A stretch of 39,453 nt of DNA, taken from the NCBI RefSeq assembly GCF_016428875.1, contig NZ_JAELTO010000035.1, forward strand, positions 1-39,453, read 5' to 3'. Under the pieces are notes generated by a model. It was given only the letters and a program-made list of their open reading frames with translations, was not told the DNA's origin and made no database searches. Below, in pieces: positions 27,020 through 33,914 of the stretch; positions within the stretch are counted from its first letter, which is position 1, and every line of letters begins with the position of its first letter. This DNA is from Xylophilus sp. ASV27 (GTDB lineage: Bacteria > Pseudomonadota > Gammaproteobacteria > Burkholderiales > Burkholderiaceae_C). The translations under genes were made by a program, and so were the position numbers.

Positions 27020-27112
27020 TTTTTCAGCCCTTGATTTTGGCGTACCCCGCCGCCCGTGCAATAGGGTTTGCGAGCGTGCGCCGTCGCGCAGGCAGTGGCG
27101 CAGCCGCCCTTT

Positions 27113-27120
27113 GCTACACT
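27113..27120 (+). promoter_or_regulatory. Extended -10 promoter element before the trpE leader
   Basis: TGC-TACACT at 27112-27120 forms an extended -10 box ending seven bases before the leader ATG at 27128. No good -35 hexamer lies 16-18 bases upstream. A start near 27126-27128 would make the transcript leaderless. Inferred from spacing only. Confidence 0.45.
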
Positions 27121-27127
27121 GCCGGGC

Positions 27128-27211
27128 ATGTTCATTCACCGCAGCTTCCTCGCAGGTCTGAGCGACCGGGGAGCCTGGCCCTGGCGCAAGCCAGCCATCG
27201 TGCGCAACTGA
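27128..27211 (+). CDS. trpL: trp leader peptide upstream of trpE
   Basis: A 27-codon ORF beginning MFIHRSFLAG and ending AWPWRKPAIVRN, with Trp codons at positions 17 (27176-27178) and 19 (27182-27184). Two Trp in 27 residues, placed immediately before a set of hairpins and 150 bases before trpE, is the layout of a transcription-attenuation leader in which ribosome pausing at Trp codons senses charged tRNA-Trp. No Shine-Dalgarno sequence is present, and the -10 box is so close that translation probably starts at the mRNA 5' end, as described for trpL in rhizobia. A second leader with the same WRKPA ending stands before trpG. Confidence 0.7.
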   Translation: MFIHRSFLAGLSDRGAWPWRKPAIVRN

Positions 27212-27275
27212 CGGCACCGCGAGCGCTGCGCGCTTGCCCACCGGTGCCACCCGTGGTCCTCCCGCGCCGGGCGGG
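27184..27275 (+). promoter_or_regulatory. Candidate trp attenuator hairpins
   Basis: Mutually exclusive pairings can be drawn. CTGGC-GCAA-GCCAG (27181-27194) and GCGCA/TGCGC (27184-27188 with 27201-27205) form early hairpins over the second Trp codon and the end of the leader ORF. TGCGCA (27201-27206) can instead pair with TGCGCG (27227-27232). That breaks the long downstream hairpin GGCACCG/CGGTGCC (27213-27219 with 27242-27248), which has AGCGC/GCGCT inside. CCCGC-N5-GCGGG follows at 27261-27275. There is no T-run, so termination may need Rho or the control may act on stability. Confidence 0.45.
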
Positions 27276-27360
27276 CCGAATCGAATGAACGCGGCCCCCG
27301 CCTTCCTGCCCGCATCGACGCGGCGCTGCCAGGGGGCCGGCCTGCTGGAGGCTCCACCCC

Positions 27361-28860
27361 GTGATCACAGAACTTGAATTCAAAAGCCTGAGCACCCAGG
27401 GCTACAACCGTATCCCGCTCATGCTCGAGGCCTTTGCCGACCTCGAAACCCCGCTCTCCCTCTACCTCAAGCTGGCCCATGCCAAGGACGGCGGCAAGCA
27501 CAGCTTCCTGCTCGAATCGGTGGTCGGCGGCGAGCGCTTCGGCCGCTACAGCTTCATCGGCCTGCCGGCGCGCACGCTGCTGCGCGCCAGCGGTTTCGGC
27601 GCCGAGGCCAGGACCGAGGTGGTGCGCGACGGCGCGGTGGTGGAGACCGACCACGGCAACCCGCTGGACTTCATCGCCGCCTACCAGCGCCGCTTCAAGG
27701 TCGCGCTGCGGCCCGGCCTGCCGCGCTTCTGCGGCGGGCTGGCAGGCTACTTCGGCTACGACACGGTGCGCCACATCGAGAAGAAGCTCGAGGCCACCTG
27801 CCCGCCCGATACCCTGGGCTGTCCCGACATCCTGCTGCTGCAGTGCGAGGAGCTGGCGGTGATCGACAACCTGTCGGGCAAGCTCTACCTGATCGTCTAC
27901 GCCGACCCGGCGCAGCCCGAGGCCTATGGCAGCGCCAAGAAGCGGCTGCGCGAACTGAAGGAACTGCTCCGGTATTCGGTCAGCGCGCCGGTGGTCAAGC
28001 CCACGCAGGGCCACCCGTCCGAGCGCGAGTTCGCCAAGGCCGACTACCTGGCGGCGGTCGAACGCGCCAAGGAGCTGATCGCCGCGGGCGACTTCATGCA
28101 GGTGCAGGTCGGCCAGCGCATCAAGAAGCGCTACACCGAGGCGCCGCTGTCGCTCTACCGCGCGCTGCGGTCGCTCAACCCCTCGCCCTACATGTACTTC
28201 TACCACTTCGGAGATTTCCACGTGGTGGGCGCCTCGCCTGAGATCCTGGTGCGGCAGGAGAGCACCCCCGAGGGCCAGAAGATCACCATCCGCCCCCTGG
28301 CCGGCACGCGCCCGCGCGGCGCCACGCCCGCGGCCGACAAGGCCGCCGAGGTCGAGCTGGTGAACGACCCCAAGGAGCGCGCCGAGCACGTCATGCTGAT
28401 CGACCTGGCGCGCAACGACATCGGCCGCATCGCCAGGACCGGCACGGTCAAGGTGACCGAGGCCTTCGCCGTGGAGCGCTACAGCCACGTCATGCACATC
28501 GTGAGCAACGTCGAGGGCATGCTCAACGACGGCATGACCGCCATCGACGTGCTCAAGGCCAGCTTCCCGGCCGGCACGCTGACCGGCGCGCCCAAGGTGC
28601 ACGCGATGGAGCTGATCGACCAGTTGGAGCCCAGCAAGCGCGGCCTCTACGGCGGCGCCTGCGGCTACATCAGCTACGCCGGCGACATGGACGTGGCCAT
28701 CGCCATCCGCACCGGCCTGATCAAGGACCAGACGCTCTACGTGCAGGCCGCCGCCGGCGTCGTGGCCGATTCGGTGCCCGAACTGGAATGGAAGGAAACC
28801 GAGGCCAAGGCGCGCGCCATGCTGCGCGCGGCGGAACTGGTGGAGGAGGGCCTCGAATGA
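27361..28860 (+). CDS. trpE: Anthranilate synthase component I
   Basis: A 499-residue enzyme that makes anthranilate from chorismate with ammonia supplied by TrpG. The N-terminal Trp-binding element is visible (SFLLESVVGGERFGRYSF, with LLES at 50-53), implying feedback inhibition. The catalytic chorismate-binding domain shows AGDFMQVQVGQRIKK, RPLAGTRPRG, ELVNDPKERAEHVMLIDLAR, GTLTGAPKVHAMELID and AAAGVVADSVPELEWKE. The start is a GTG at 27361 with GGAGG nine bases upstream. It is preceded by a Trp-rich leader ORF and hairpins. Its stop overlaps the start of the small chorismate mutase gene by four bases. It is about 4.5 kb away from trpG, to which it is usually close. Confidence 0.95.
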   Translation: MITELEFKSLSTQGYNRIPLMLEAFADLETPLSLYLKLAHAKDGGKHSFLLESVVGGERFGRYSFIGLPARTLLRASGFGAEARTEVVRDGAVVETDHGNPLDFIAAYQRRFKVALRPGLPRFCGGLAGYFGYDTVRHIEKKLEATCPPDTLGCPDILLLQCEELAVIDNLSGKLYLIVYADPAQPEAYGSAKKRLRELKELLRYSVSAPVVKPTQGHPSEREFAKADYLAAVERAKELIAAGDFMQVQVGQRIKKRYTEAPLSLYRALRSLNPSPYMYFYHFGDFHVVGASPEILVRQESTPEGQKITIRPLAGTRPRGATPAADKAAEVELVNDPKERAEHVMLIDLARNDIGRIARTGTVKVTEAFAVERYSHVMHIVSNVEGMLNDGMTAIDVLKASFPAGTLTGAPKVHAMELIDQLEPSKRGLYGGACGYISYAGDMDVAIAIRTGLIKDQTLYVQAAAGVVADSVPELEWKETEAKARAMLRAAELVEEGLE

Positions 28861-29165
28861 CCCGCGCCATCGACACGGTGCGCCACTGCGCCACCCTGGC
28901 CGAGGTGCGCGAGGGCGTCAATGCGCTGGACGATCTGCTGGTGCCCCTGCTGGTGGCGCGCGGCGGCTACATGACCCAGGCCGCGCGCGTGAAGAACGAC
29001 GCGTCGCTGGTGCGCGACGAGGCGCGCATCCAGGCCATCATCGAGCGCGTGCGCCCCATGGCCGAGGCCGAGGGCGGCAATGCCGACCTGATCGAGCGCC
29101 TCTACCGCGCCATGATGGAGTGCTACATCGCCTACGAATACGAAGAGCTGGCCAAGTTCGAGTGA
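28857..29165 (+). CDS. AroQ-class chorismate mutase-like protein
   Basis: A 102-residue all-helical protein of the chorismate mutase type II/PchB-like group. The N-terminal helix holds VREGVNALDDLLVPLLVARG (the variant of R-x-x-I-x-x-x-D), followed by the active-site segment RVKNDASLVRDEARIQAIIE. Length suits a free-standing domain. It could convert chorismate to prephenate, or have isochorismate-pyruvate-lyase-like activity. Its start ATG overlaps the trpE stop (ATGA), so it is translated with trpE. A mutase drawing on the same chorismate pool as TrpE, under the same Trp-sensing leader, is curious. Its frame extends upstream without homology, so the ATG at 28857 is chosen. Confidence 0.8.
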   Translation: MTRAIDTVRHCATLAEVREGVNALDDLLVPLLVARGGYMTQAARVKNDASLVRDEARIQAIIERVRPMAEAEGGNADLIERLYRAMMECYIAYEYEELAKFE

Positions 29166-29175
29166 AATCGGCCCC

Positions 29176-29220
29176 AAGCCCAGGTTTTATCTGGGCTTTT
29201 AGCTATATATTTGATAGCTA
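29176..29220 (+). repeat. Two-hairpin dispersed repeat, copy C
   Basis: AAGCCCAG-GTTTTAT-CTGGGCTT (29176-29198) followed by TT, then TAGCTAT-ATATTTG-ATAGCTA (29200-29220); both hairpins perfect. The first, ending in TTTT, looks like an intrinsic terminator 10 bases after the chorismate mutase stop. The second overlaps the stop codon (TAG on the minus strand) of the converging IclR-type gene. Confidence 0.75.
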
Positions 29221-30045
29221 GGGGGAGAAGCCCAGCCGCTGCGACACCTCGGCGCCGCAGGCCTTGAGCGCCTGTGCGATCGGGCCGTCCCAGGCGGCGT
29301 CGAAGGTGCCGACCGGGCCGATCGCGGTGACGCCGAGCACCAGCGTGCCGCTGGCGTCGAAGACCGGCGCGGCCATGGCGCTGACGCCGCGCACCACCTC
29401 GCCCTCGGAGCGGCTGATGCCGTGGCTGCGCACCTTCTCCAACTGGCGCTCGAACTGTTCCCAGCTCGGCAGCGGGGCGCGGGGCGGCATGCCGGGCCCA
29501 TCGCCCGGCGGCAGCGCCGCGGCCAGCCGGCGCTCTTCCTCCAGCGTGGCGCGGGCCACGGCCGGCGGCAGGTAGGCGCCGAACAGCCGGCCGGTGGCCG
29601 TGCCGGCGAGCGAGAACGCGGTGCCGTGCCGCATGCTCGCGTAGACCACGGCAGGCGACTCCTCGATGCGCACGATGGTCGGGCCGCGCGTGCCCCAGGT
29701 CGAAATCGCCACCGTCTGCCCGATGGCGCGCGCCAGCGGCGCCAGCAGCGGCGTGGCCACGTGCACCGGGCTGGATTGCTGCAGGCTGATCAGCCCCAGT
29801 TGCAGCGCCAGCGGCCCCAGCGCATAGCGGCCGCTGGCCTCGTCCTGCTGCACCAGCCCGATGCGGCCGAAGCTCACCAGATACGGGTGGGCCTTGGCCG
29901 GCGTCATGTCGGCGCCGCGCGCCAGGTCCTTGAGCGCCATCGGCGCGCCCTCGTGCGCCAGCGCGCGCAGCAACTGGCCGCCCACCTCCACGCTCTGGAT
30001 GCCGCGGCGGTTGCGCTCGCCCTCGAATTCGGTGTCGTCGTTCAT
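29218..30045 (-). CDS. IclR-family transcriptional regulator
   Basis: A 275-residue IclR-type regulator. The N-terminal winged helix covers about 12-75 (GIQSVEVGGQLLRALAHEGA, then LKDLARGADMTPAKAHPYLV), followed by the linker and the effector domain (TVAISTWGTRGPTIVRIE and GVSAMAAPVFDASGTLVLGV). The start is the ATG at 30045 with AAGGACA upstream; the frame is open further upstream but that stretch lies over the divergent promoter. It is divergent from the MBL/monooxygenase/DUF2783 genes and likely controls them. Two dyads in the intergenic region are candidate operators. The stop codon lies inside repeat C, so insertion of the repeat may have set this protein's end. Confidence 0.88.
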   Translation of the reverse strand: MNDDTEFEGERNRRGIQSVEVGGQLLRALAHEGAPMALKDLARGADMTPAKAHPYLVSFGRIGLVQQDEASGRYALGPLALQLGLISLQQSSPVHVATPLLAPLARAIGQTVAISTWGTRGPTIVRIEESPAVVYASMRHGTAFSLAGTATGRLFGAYLPPAVARATLEEERRLAAALPPGDGPGMPPRAPLPSWEQFERQLEKVRSHGISRSEGEVVRGVSAMAAPVFDASGTLVLGVTAIGPVGTFDAAWDGPIAQALKACGAEVSQRLGFSP

Positions 30046-30093
30046 GGCGTGTCCTTCGGGGGGCGATGGTACGTCGCGGCCATGGCAAACCCC

Positions 30094-30145
30094 TTGGACA
30101 TACGCGAATTTCGCGGCTAACATGGCAGAGTTCGTTTTGAGCGAA
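30094..30145 (+). promoter_or_regulatory. Promoter and operators of the IclR-controlled operon
   Basis: TTGGAC (30094-30099) and TAACAT (30118-30123) are 18 bases apart and make a reasonable sigma-70 promoter for the MBL gene. The spacer contains CGCGAA-T-TTCGCG (30103-30115), an exact inverted repeat. A second dyad, TTCG-N7-CGAA (30131-30145), lies just downstream. Both fit a repressor site blocking RNA polymerase; assignment to the divergent IclR-type protein is inference from position. Confidence 0.5.
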
Positions 30146-30193
30146 TTACTTTGTTTTAGCTGAACCACGGCTTGAACGCCGCCGGAGCCCCGC

Positions 30194-31159
30194 ATGACCG
30201 CCAAAGCCTTTGCCAGCCACGCCGACCTCGAAGAGAAGAAAGTCACCTTCGTCCAGCTCACCGAGAACGCCTGGGCCTACACCGCCGAGGGCGACCCCAA
30301 CACCGGAGTCTTCATCGGCGACGACGCGGTGATGGTGGTCGACACCCAGGCCACGCCGGTCATGGCGCAGGACCTGATCGGCCGCATCCGCGAGGTGACC
30401 GACAAGCCGATCAAGTACGTGCTGCTCTCCCACTACCACGCGGTGCGCGTGCTCGGGGCCTCGGCCTACTTCAAGGAGGGCGCGCAGCAGGTCATCGCCA
30501 GCCGCGACACCTACGATCTGATCGTCGAGCGCGGCGAGCAGGACAAGGCCAGCGAGATCGGCCGCTTCCCGCGCCTGTTCCGCAACGTCGAGTCGGTGCC
30601 GCCGGGCCTGACCTGGCCCACCATGACCTTCGAGGGCCGCATGAGCGTCTGGCTCGGCAAGGTCGAGGTCAAGATCGCCCAGGTCGGGCGCGGCCACACC
30701 AGGGGCGACACCATCGCCTACATCGAAGACCAGAAGGTCTGCTTCGCCGGCGATCTGGTGGAGTACGAAAGCACGGCCTACGCGGGCGACTGCTACTTCA
30801 AGGACTGGCCCGCCACGCTGGACCGCCTCTCGGCCCTGCACTTCGAGAAGCTGGTGCCCGGCCGGGGCGACGCGCTGCAAAGCAGGGAGAAGGTGGCCCA
30901 GGCCATTGCCTACACCCGCGCCTTCGTCTCCGACGTCTACACCACCGTCAACAACGGGGTGGCGCGCGGCCTGGATCTCAAGCGCATCTACCAGGAGACC
31001 TACGCCGCGCTCAAGCCGCGCTACGGCCACTGGGTGATCTTCGACCACTGCATGCCCTTCGACGTGACGCGCGCCTATGACGAGGCCACCGGCCACGTGC
31101 ACCCGCGCATCTGGACTGCCGAGCGCGACATCGAGATGTGGCAGGCCCTGGAAGGCTAG
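30194..31159 (+). CDS. MBL-fold protein with an incomplete second metal site
   Basis: A 321-residue metallo-beta-lactamase-fold protein. The family's HxHxDH motif reads LLSHYHAVRVLG: H80 and H82 are present, but Val84 and Arg85 replace the metal-binding Asp and His. The later ligands H168 (GRGHTRGDT) and D187 (FAGDLVE) are kept, while Arg224 (VPGRGD) stands where PGHG is usual. So one metal site looks intact and the other lost. The protein may be a mononuclear enzyme or a binding protein. GGAG lies six bases before the ATG. First gene of an operon with a FAD monooxygenase and a DUF2783 protein, so a role in an aromatic compound's breakdown is likely; no exact function can be named. Confidence 0.75.
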   Translation: MTAKAFASHADLEEKKVTFVQLTENAWAYTAEGDPNTGVFIGDDAVMVVDTQATPVMAQDLIGRIREVTDKPIKYVLLSHYHAVRVLGASAYFKEGAQQVIASRDTYDLIVERGEQDKASEIGRFPRLFRNVESVPPGLTWPTMTFEGRMSVWLGKVEVKIAQVGRGHTRGDTIAYIEDQKVCFAGDLVEYESTAYAGDCYFKDWPATLDRLSALHFEKLVPGRGDALQSREKVAQAIAYTRAFVSDVYTTVNNGVARGLDLKRIYQETYAALKPRYGHWVIFDHCMPFDVTRAYDEATGHVHPRIWTAERDIEMWQALEG

Positions 31160-31171
31160 CCGCCGCCCTCC

Positions 31172-32863
31172 ATGAAACTCGCCGACCTGCCCCTGCGCGG
31201 GCCCGACGTCGACTTCCAGGCGCTGGAATTCGACTACCAGCGCGCGCCCGACCATGATCGGCCCACGCCGGCGCGGCACCCGCTCGTCGTGGTCGGAGCC
31301 GGCCCGGTCGGTCTGGCGCTGGCCATCGACCTGGCGCAGCGCGGCCTGCCGGTGCTGCTGCTGGACGACGACCACCGCCTGTCCACCGGCTCGCGCGCCA
31401 TCTGCTTTGCCAAGCGGACGCTGGAGATATTCGACCGCCTGGGCTGCGGCGAGCCGATGGTGGCCAAGGGCGTGTCCTGGCATACCGGCCGCGTGTTCTG
31501 CCGCGACCAGCAGGTCTACAGCTTCGACCTGCTGGCCGAGGGCGGGCATGAGCGCCCCGCCTTCATCAACCTGCAGCAGTACTACGTCGAAGGCCAACTG
31601 GCCATGCGCGCCGCGCGACTGCCCCACCTGGAAGTGCGCTGGAACAGCCGGCTGGTCGGCCTGGCGCAGGACGCCGGCGGCGCCACGCTCACCGTCGAGT
31701 CCCCGGACGGTCGCTACCTGCTGCAGGCGGACTACGTCGCCGCCTGCGACGGCTCGCGCTCCAGCGCGCGAAAACTGCTGGGGCTGGAGAGCCGCGGGCA
31801 GGTGTTCCGGGACCGCTTCCTGATTGCCGACGTGAAGATGGAGGCGCCCCAGCAGGCCGCCGCCGGGCCGCGAGCATGCGGAGTGCCAAGCGTGGGGGTC
31901 GATACCCCGGCCGAGCGCTGGTTCTGGTTCGATCCGCCGTTCCACCCCGGCCAGAGCGTGCTGCTGCACAAGCAGGCCGACAACGTCTGGCGCATCGACT
32001 TCCAGCTCGGCTGGGACGCCGATCCGGAAGAAGAGAAGAAGCCCGCCAACATCCTCCCCCGCGTGCGGGCGCTGCTGGGCCCGGGCGCGAGGTTCGAGCT
32101 GGTCTGGGCCAGCGTCTACACCTTTGCCTGCATGCGCATGGACAAATTCCGCCATGGCCGCGTGCTGTTCGCGGGCGATGCGGCGCACGGCGTGTCGCCC
32201 TTCGGCGCGCGCGGCGCCAATTCAGGCGTGCAGGACGCCGACAACCTGGGCTGGAAGCTGGCCGCCGTGCTGCGCGGCGAGGCGCCCGATGCGCTGCTCG
32301 ACAGCTACGCCTCGGAACGCGAAGACGCGGCCGACGAGAACATCCGGCACTCCACCCGCTCCACCGACTTCATCACGCCCAAGAGCCCGGTCAGCCGCAT
32401 GTTCCGCGACGCCGTGCTGCAACTCGCGCGCCGGCACCCGTTTGCGCGCGGCTTGGTCAACAGCGGCCGGCTGTCGCAGCCCACGGTGCTGGCGGGCTCG
32501 CCCCTGCTCACGCCCGATGCGGACCGCTTCGCCGGCGCGCTGCAGCCCGGCGCGCCGGCCGTGGATGCGCCGCTGAACGGCGGGTGGTTGCTGCGAAGCC
32601 TGGCCCACGGGGGCTTCACCGCCCTGGTCTTCGGCGACCCCGCGTCCGAGGCCGCGCAGGCCGGCGTGCCGTTGCTGCACATTCCGCAAGCCCCCGGCAA
32701 CGCGCTGGCCTGGCAGCGCTATGACGCGCAGCCGGGCACGGTATACCTGCTGCGGCCGGACCAGCACATCTGCGCGCGCTGGCGCCGGCCCTCGGCCGCC
32801 GCGGTGGCGGCGGCACGGCAGCGCGCGCTGGGGCATGCGCAGACCGGAACGGAGGACGCATGA
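31172..32863 (+). CDS. FAD-dependent aromatic monooxygenase (MhpA/PheA-like group)
   Basis: A 563-residue flavoprotein hydroxylase. The N-terminal FAD fold shows LVVVGAGPVGLALAIDLAQR (38-57), the DG motif YVAACDGSRSSARKLLG, and the GD motif VLFAGDAAHGVSPFGARGAN. A C-terminal thioredoxin-like domain is present (WLLRSLAHGGFTALVFGD to the end). This architecture belongs to hydroxylases of phenols and of hydroxyphenyl-propionate or hydroxybenzoate. The substrate cannot be read from sequence. It lies 12 bases after the MBL gene, and its stop overlaps the DUF2783 start by four bases. It is not closely similar to the 3-hydroxybenzoate 6-monooxygenase at 838-2091. Confidence 0.82.
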   Translation: MKLADLPLRGPDVDFQALEFDYQRAPDHDRPTPARHPLVVVGAGPVGLALAIDLAQRGLPVLLLDDDHRLSTGSRAICFAKRTLEIFDRLGCGEPMVAKGVSWHTGRVFCRDQQVYSFDLLAEGGHERPAFINLQQYYVEGQLAMRAARLPHLEVRWNSRLVGLAQDAGGATLTVESPDGRYLLQADYVAACDGSRSSARKLLGLESRGQVFRDRFLIADVKMEAPQQAAAGPRACGVPSVGVDTPAERWFWFDPPFHPGQSVLLHKQADNVWRIDFQLGWDADPEEEKKPANILPRVRALLGPGARFELVWASVYTFACMRMDKFRHGRVLFAGDAAHGVSPFGARGANSGVQDADNLGWKLAAVLRGEAPDALLDSYASEREDAADENIRHSTRSTDFITPKSPVSRMFRDAVLQLARRHPFARGLVNSGRLSQPTVLAGSPLLTPDADRFAGALQPGAPAVDAPLNGGWLLRSLAHGGFTALVFGDPASEAAQAGVPLLHIPQAPGNALAWQRYDAQPGTVYLLRPDQHICARWRRPSAAAVAAARQRALGHAQTGTEDA

Positions 32864-33066
32864 CAGCGCAGCACCTCGTCACCACGCCCCGGCTCGACGC
32901 GCCGGACGAGTTCTATGAAGCGCTGATCAACGCCCACCAGCCGCTGAGCGAAGCAGAGAGCCATGCCTTCAACGCGCGCCTGGTGCTGCTGCTGGCCAAC
33001 CACATCGGCCGGCTCGACGTGCTGCGCGAGGCGCTGGACGCCGCGCGCGCACCGGCCGAGGGCTGA
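32860..33066 (+). CDS. DUF2783 family small protein
   Basis: A 68-residue protein with [20 protein letters not shown] (13-32) and [19 protein letters not shown] (37-55), the recognisable DUF2783 pattern. It has no signal peptide, membrane segment or cysteine. It is coupled to the monooxygenase gene by an ATGA overlap. As I recall, DUF2783 genes are usually found beside FAD monooxygenases of this type, so it may be a small partner or stabiliser of the enzyme. Function unknown. Confidence 0.8.
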   Translation: MTAQHLVTTPRLDAPDEFYEALINAHQPLSEAESHAFNARLVLLLANHIGRLDVLREALDAARAPAEG

Positions 33067-33072
33067 GCCGCC

Positions 33073-33089
33073 CGCCGGCCGGGCCGGCG
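33073..33089 (+). terminator. GC-rich hairpin after the DUF2783 gene
   Basis: CGCCGGC-CGG-GCCGGCG, perfect 7-base arms, six bases after the DUF2783 stop and before the trpG leader promoter. No T-run follows. It may separate the catabolic operon from the trp genes. Confidence 0.45.
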
Positions 33090-33099
33090 CTTCCCGGGT

Positions 33100-33105
33100 C
33101 ATAAT
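33100..33105 (+). promoter_or_regulatory. -10 element before the trpG leader
   Basis: CATAAT (five of six matches to TATAAT) ends nine bases before the leader ATG at 33115. The expected -35 region is GC-rich hairpin sequence without a TTGACA-like hexamer. A transcript starting at about 33112-33115 would have almost no 5' untranslated region. Confidence 0.45.
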
Positions 33106-33114
33106 GTGCGCCTC

Positions 33115-33183
33115 ATGTCCGCACACCTGTCATCGTCGCCTGCGGTTCTCCTTCGTCAGCGCTGGCGCAAGCCTGCTGCCTGA
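33115..33183 (+). CDS. Second trp leader peptide, upstream of trpG
   Basis: A 22-codon ORF, beginning [10 protein letters not shown] and ending [11 protein letters not shown], with one Trp codon at position 17 (33163-33165). The bases TGGCGCAAGCC and the residues WRKPA are shared with the leader before trpE, and both ORFs begin 7-9 bases after a -10-like box. There is no Shine-Dalgarno sequence. A hairpin follows 10 bases after the stop. This suggests that trpG, ltaE, trpD and trpC have their own tryptophan-sensing leader, separate from trpE. With one Trp codon the signal is weaker than in a classical leader, so chance cannot be excluded. Confidence 0.55.
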   Translation: MSAHLSSSPAVLLRQRWRKPAA

Positions 33184-33193
33184 CCGACTCCCC

Positions 33194-33209
33194 GCGCCCG
33201 CATGGGCGC
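33194..33209 (+). promoter_or_regulatory. Hairpin in the trpG leader
   Basis: GCGCCC-GCAT-GGGCGC, perfect 6-base arms, starts 10 bases after the second leader ORF. Its 5' arm could instead pair with GGCGC at the Trp codon (33164-33168). A C9 run follows at 33221-33229 instead of a T-run. The remaining leader up to 33322 has several weaker GC-rich pairings; I cannot decide which is the terminator. Confidence 0.4.
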
Positions 33210-33322
33210 TCCCCAGCCGACCCCCCCCCGCGCGCGCCGGCCCGCCGGATGCCAAGGGCGTGCCCGTCGGGACCATACCCTTCTCGCGCCGCCGCCAGGC
33301 GCAACTTCAGATGGAGAAACGC

Positions 33323-33904
33323 ATGCTGCTGATGATCGACAACTACGACAGCTTCACCTACAACATCGTCCAGTACTTCGGTGAGCTGGGTGCGCAGGTG
33401 GAAGTGTTCCGCAACGACCAGATCACGCTCGAAGGCATTGCCGAGCGCATCGCCGCCGGCGTGGACCGCCTGGTGATCTCCCCCGGGCCGTGCTCGCCGG
33501 CCGAAGCCGGTGTGTCGGTGGCGGCGATCCAGGCTTTCGCCGGCAAGCTGCCGATCCTGGGCGTGTGCCTGGGCCACCAGGCCATTGGCGCGGCCTTCGG
33601 CGGCCGGATCGTGCGCGCGCAGCAACTGATGCACGGCAAGACCAGCGAGATCGCGACCACGCGCGAAGGCGTGTTCGCCGGGCTGCCCGAGAGGTTCACC
33701 GTCAACCGCTACCACTCGCTGTCGATCGAGCGCGAGAGCCGCCCGGCCGAACTGGCCATCACCGCATGGACCGACGACGGCGAGATCATGGGCGTGCGCC
33801 ACACCGGCTTTGCGCAGCAGGTGCGCGTGGAAGGCGTGCAGTTCCACCCCGAGTCGATCCTCACCGAGCACGGCCACGCCATGCTGAAGAACTTCCTCCA
33901 TTGA
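33323..33904 (+). CDS. trpG: Anthranilate synthase component II (glutamine amidotransferase)
   Basis: A 193-residue class I glutamine amidotransferase that feeds ammonia to TrpE; in many bacteria the same protein also serves aminodeoxychorismate synthase. The opening [18 protein letters not shown] is typical. The triad is C82 ([11 protein letters not shown]), H175 and E177 (VQFHPES). [10 protein letters not shown] and MHGKTSEI are conserved. The ATG at 33323 is chosen because GGAG lies six bases upstream; an in-frame ATG at 33311 would add four residues. It heads trpG-ltaE-trpD-trpC-ung. It is preceded by its own leader ORF and a 139-base leader region. Confidence 0.93.
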   Translation: MLLMIDNYDSFTYNIVQYFGELGAQVEVFRNDQITLEGIAERIAAGVDRLVISPGPCSPAEAGVSVAAIQAFAGKLPILGVCLGHQAIGAAFGGRIVRAQQLMHGKTSEIATTREGVFAGLPERFTVNRYHSLSIERESRPAELAITAWTDDGEIMGVRHTGFAQQVRVEGVQFHPESILTEHGHAMLKNFLH

Positions 33905-33914
33905 GCAGCGCGCC

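Noticed and set aside
30146-32188. 680-codon minus-strand frame over the MBL and monooxygenase genes
   Set aside because: Antisense shadow; the plus-strand genes have intact motifs and operon spacing.
33221-33229. C9 run in the trpG leader as a phase-variation tract
   Set aside because: It lies outside any supported coding frame, so slippage would not switch a protein on or off; a homopolymer effect on leader folding cannot be judged.
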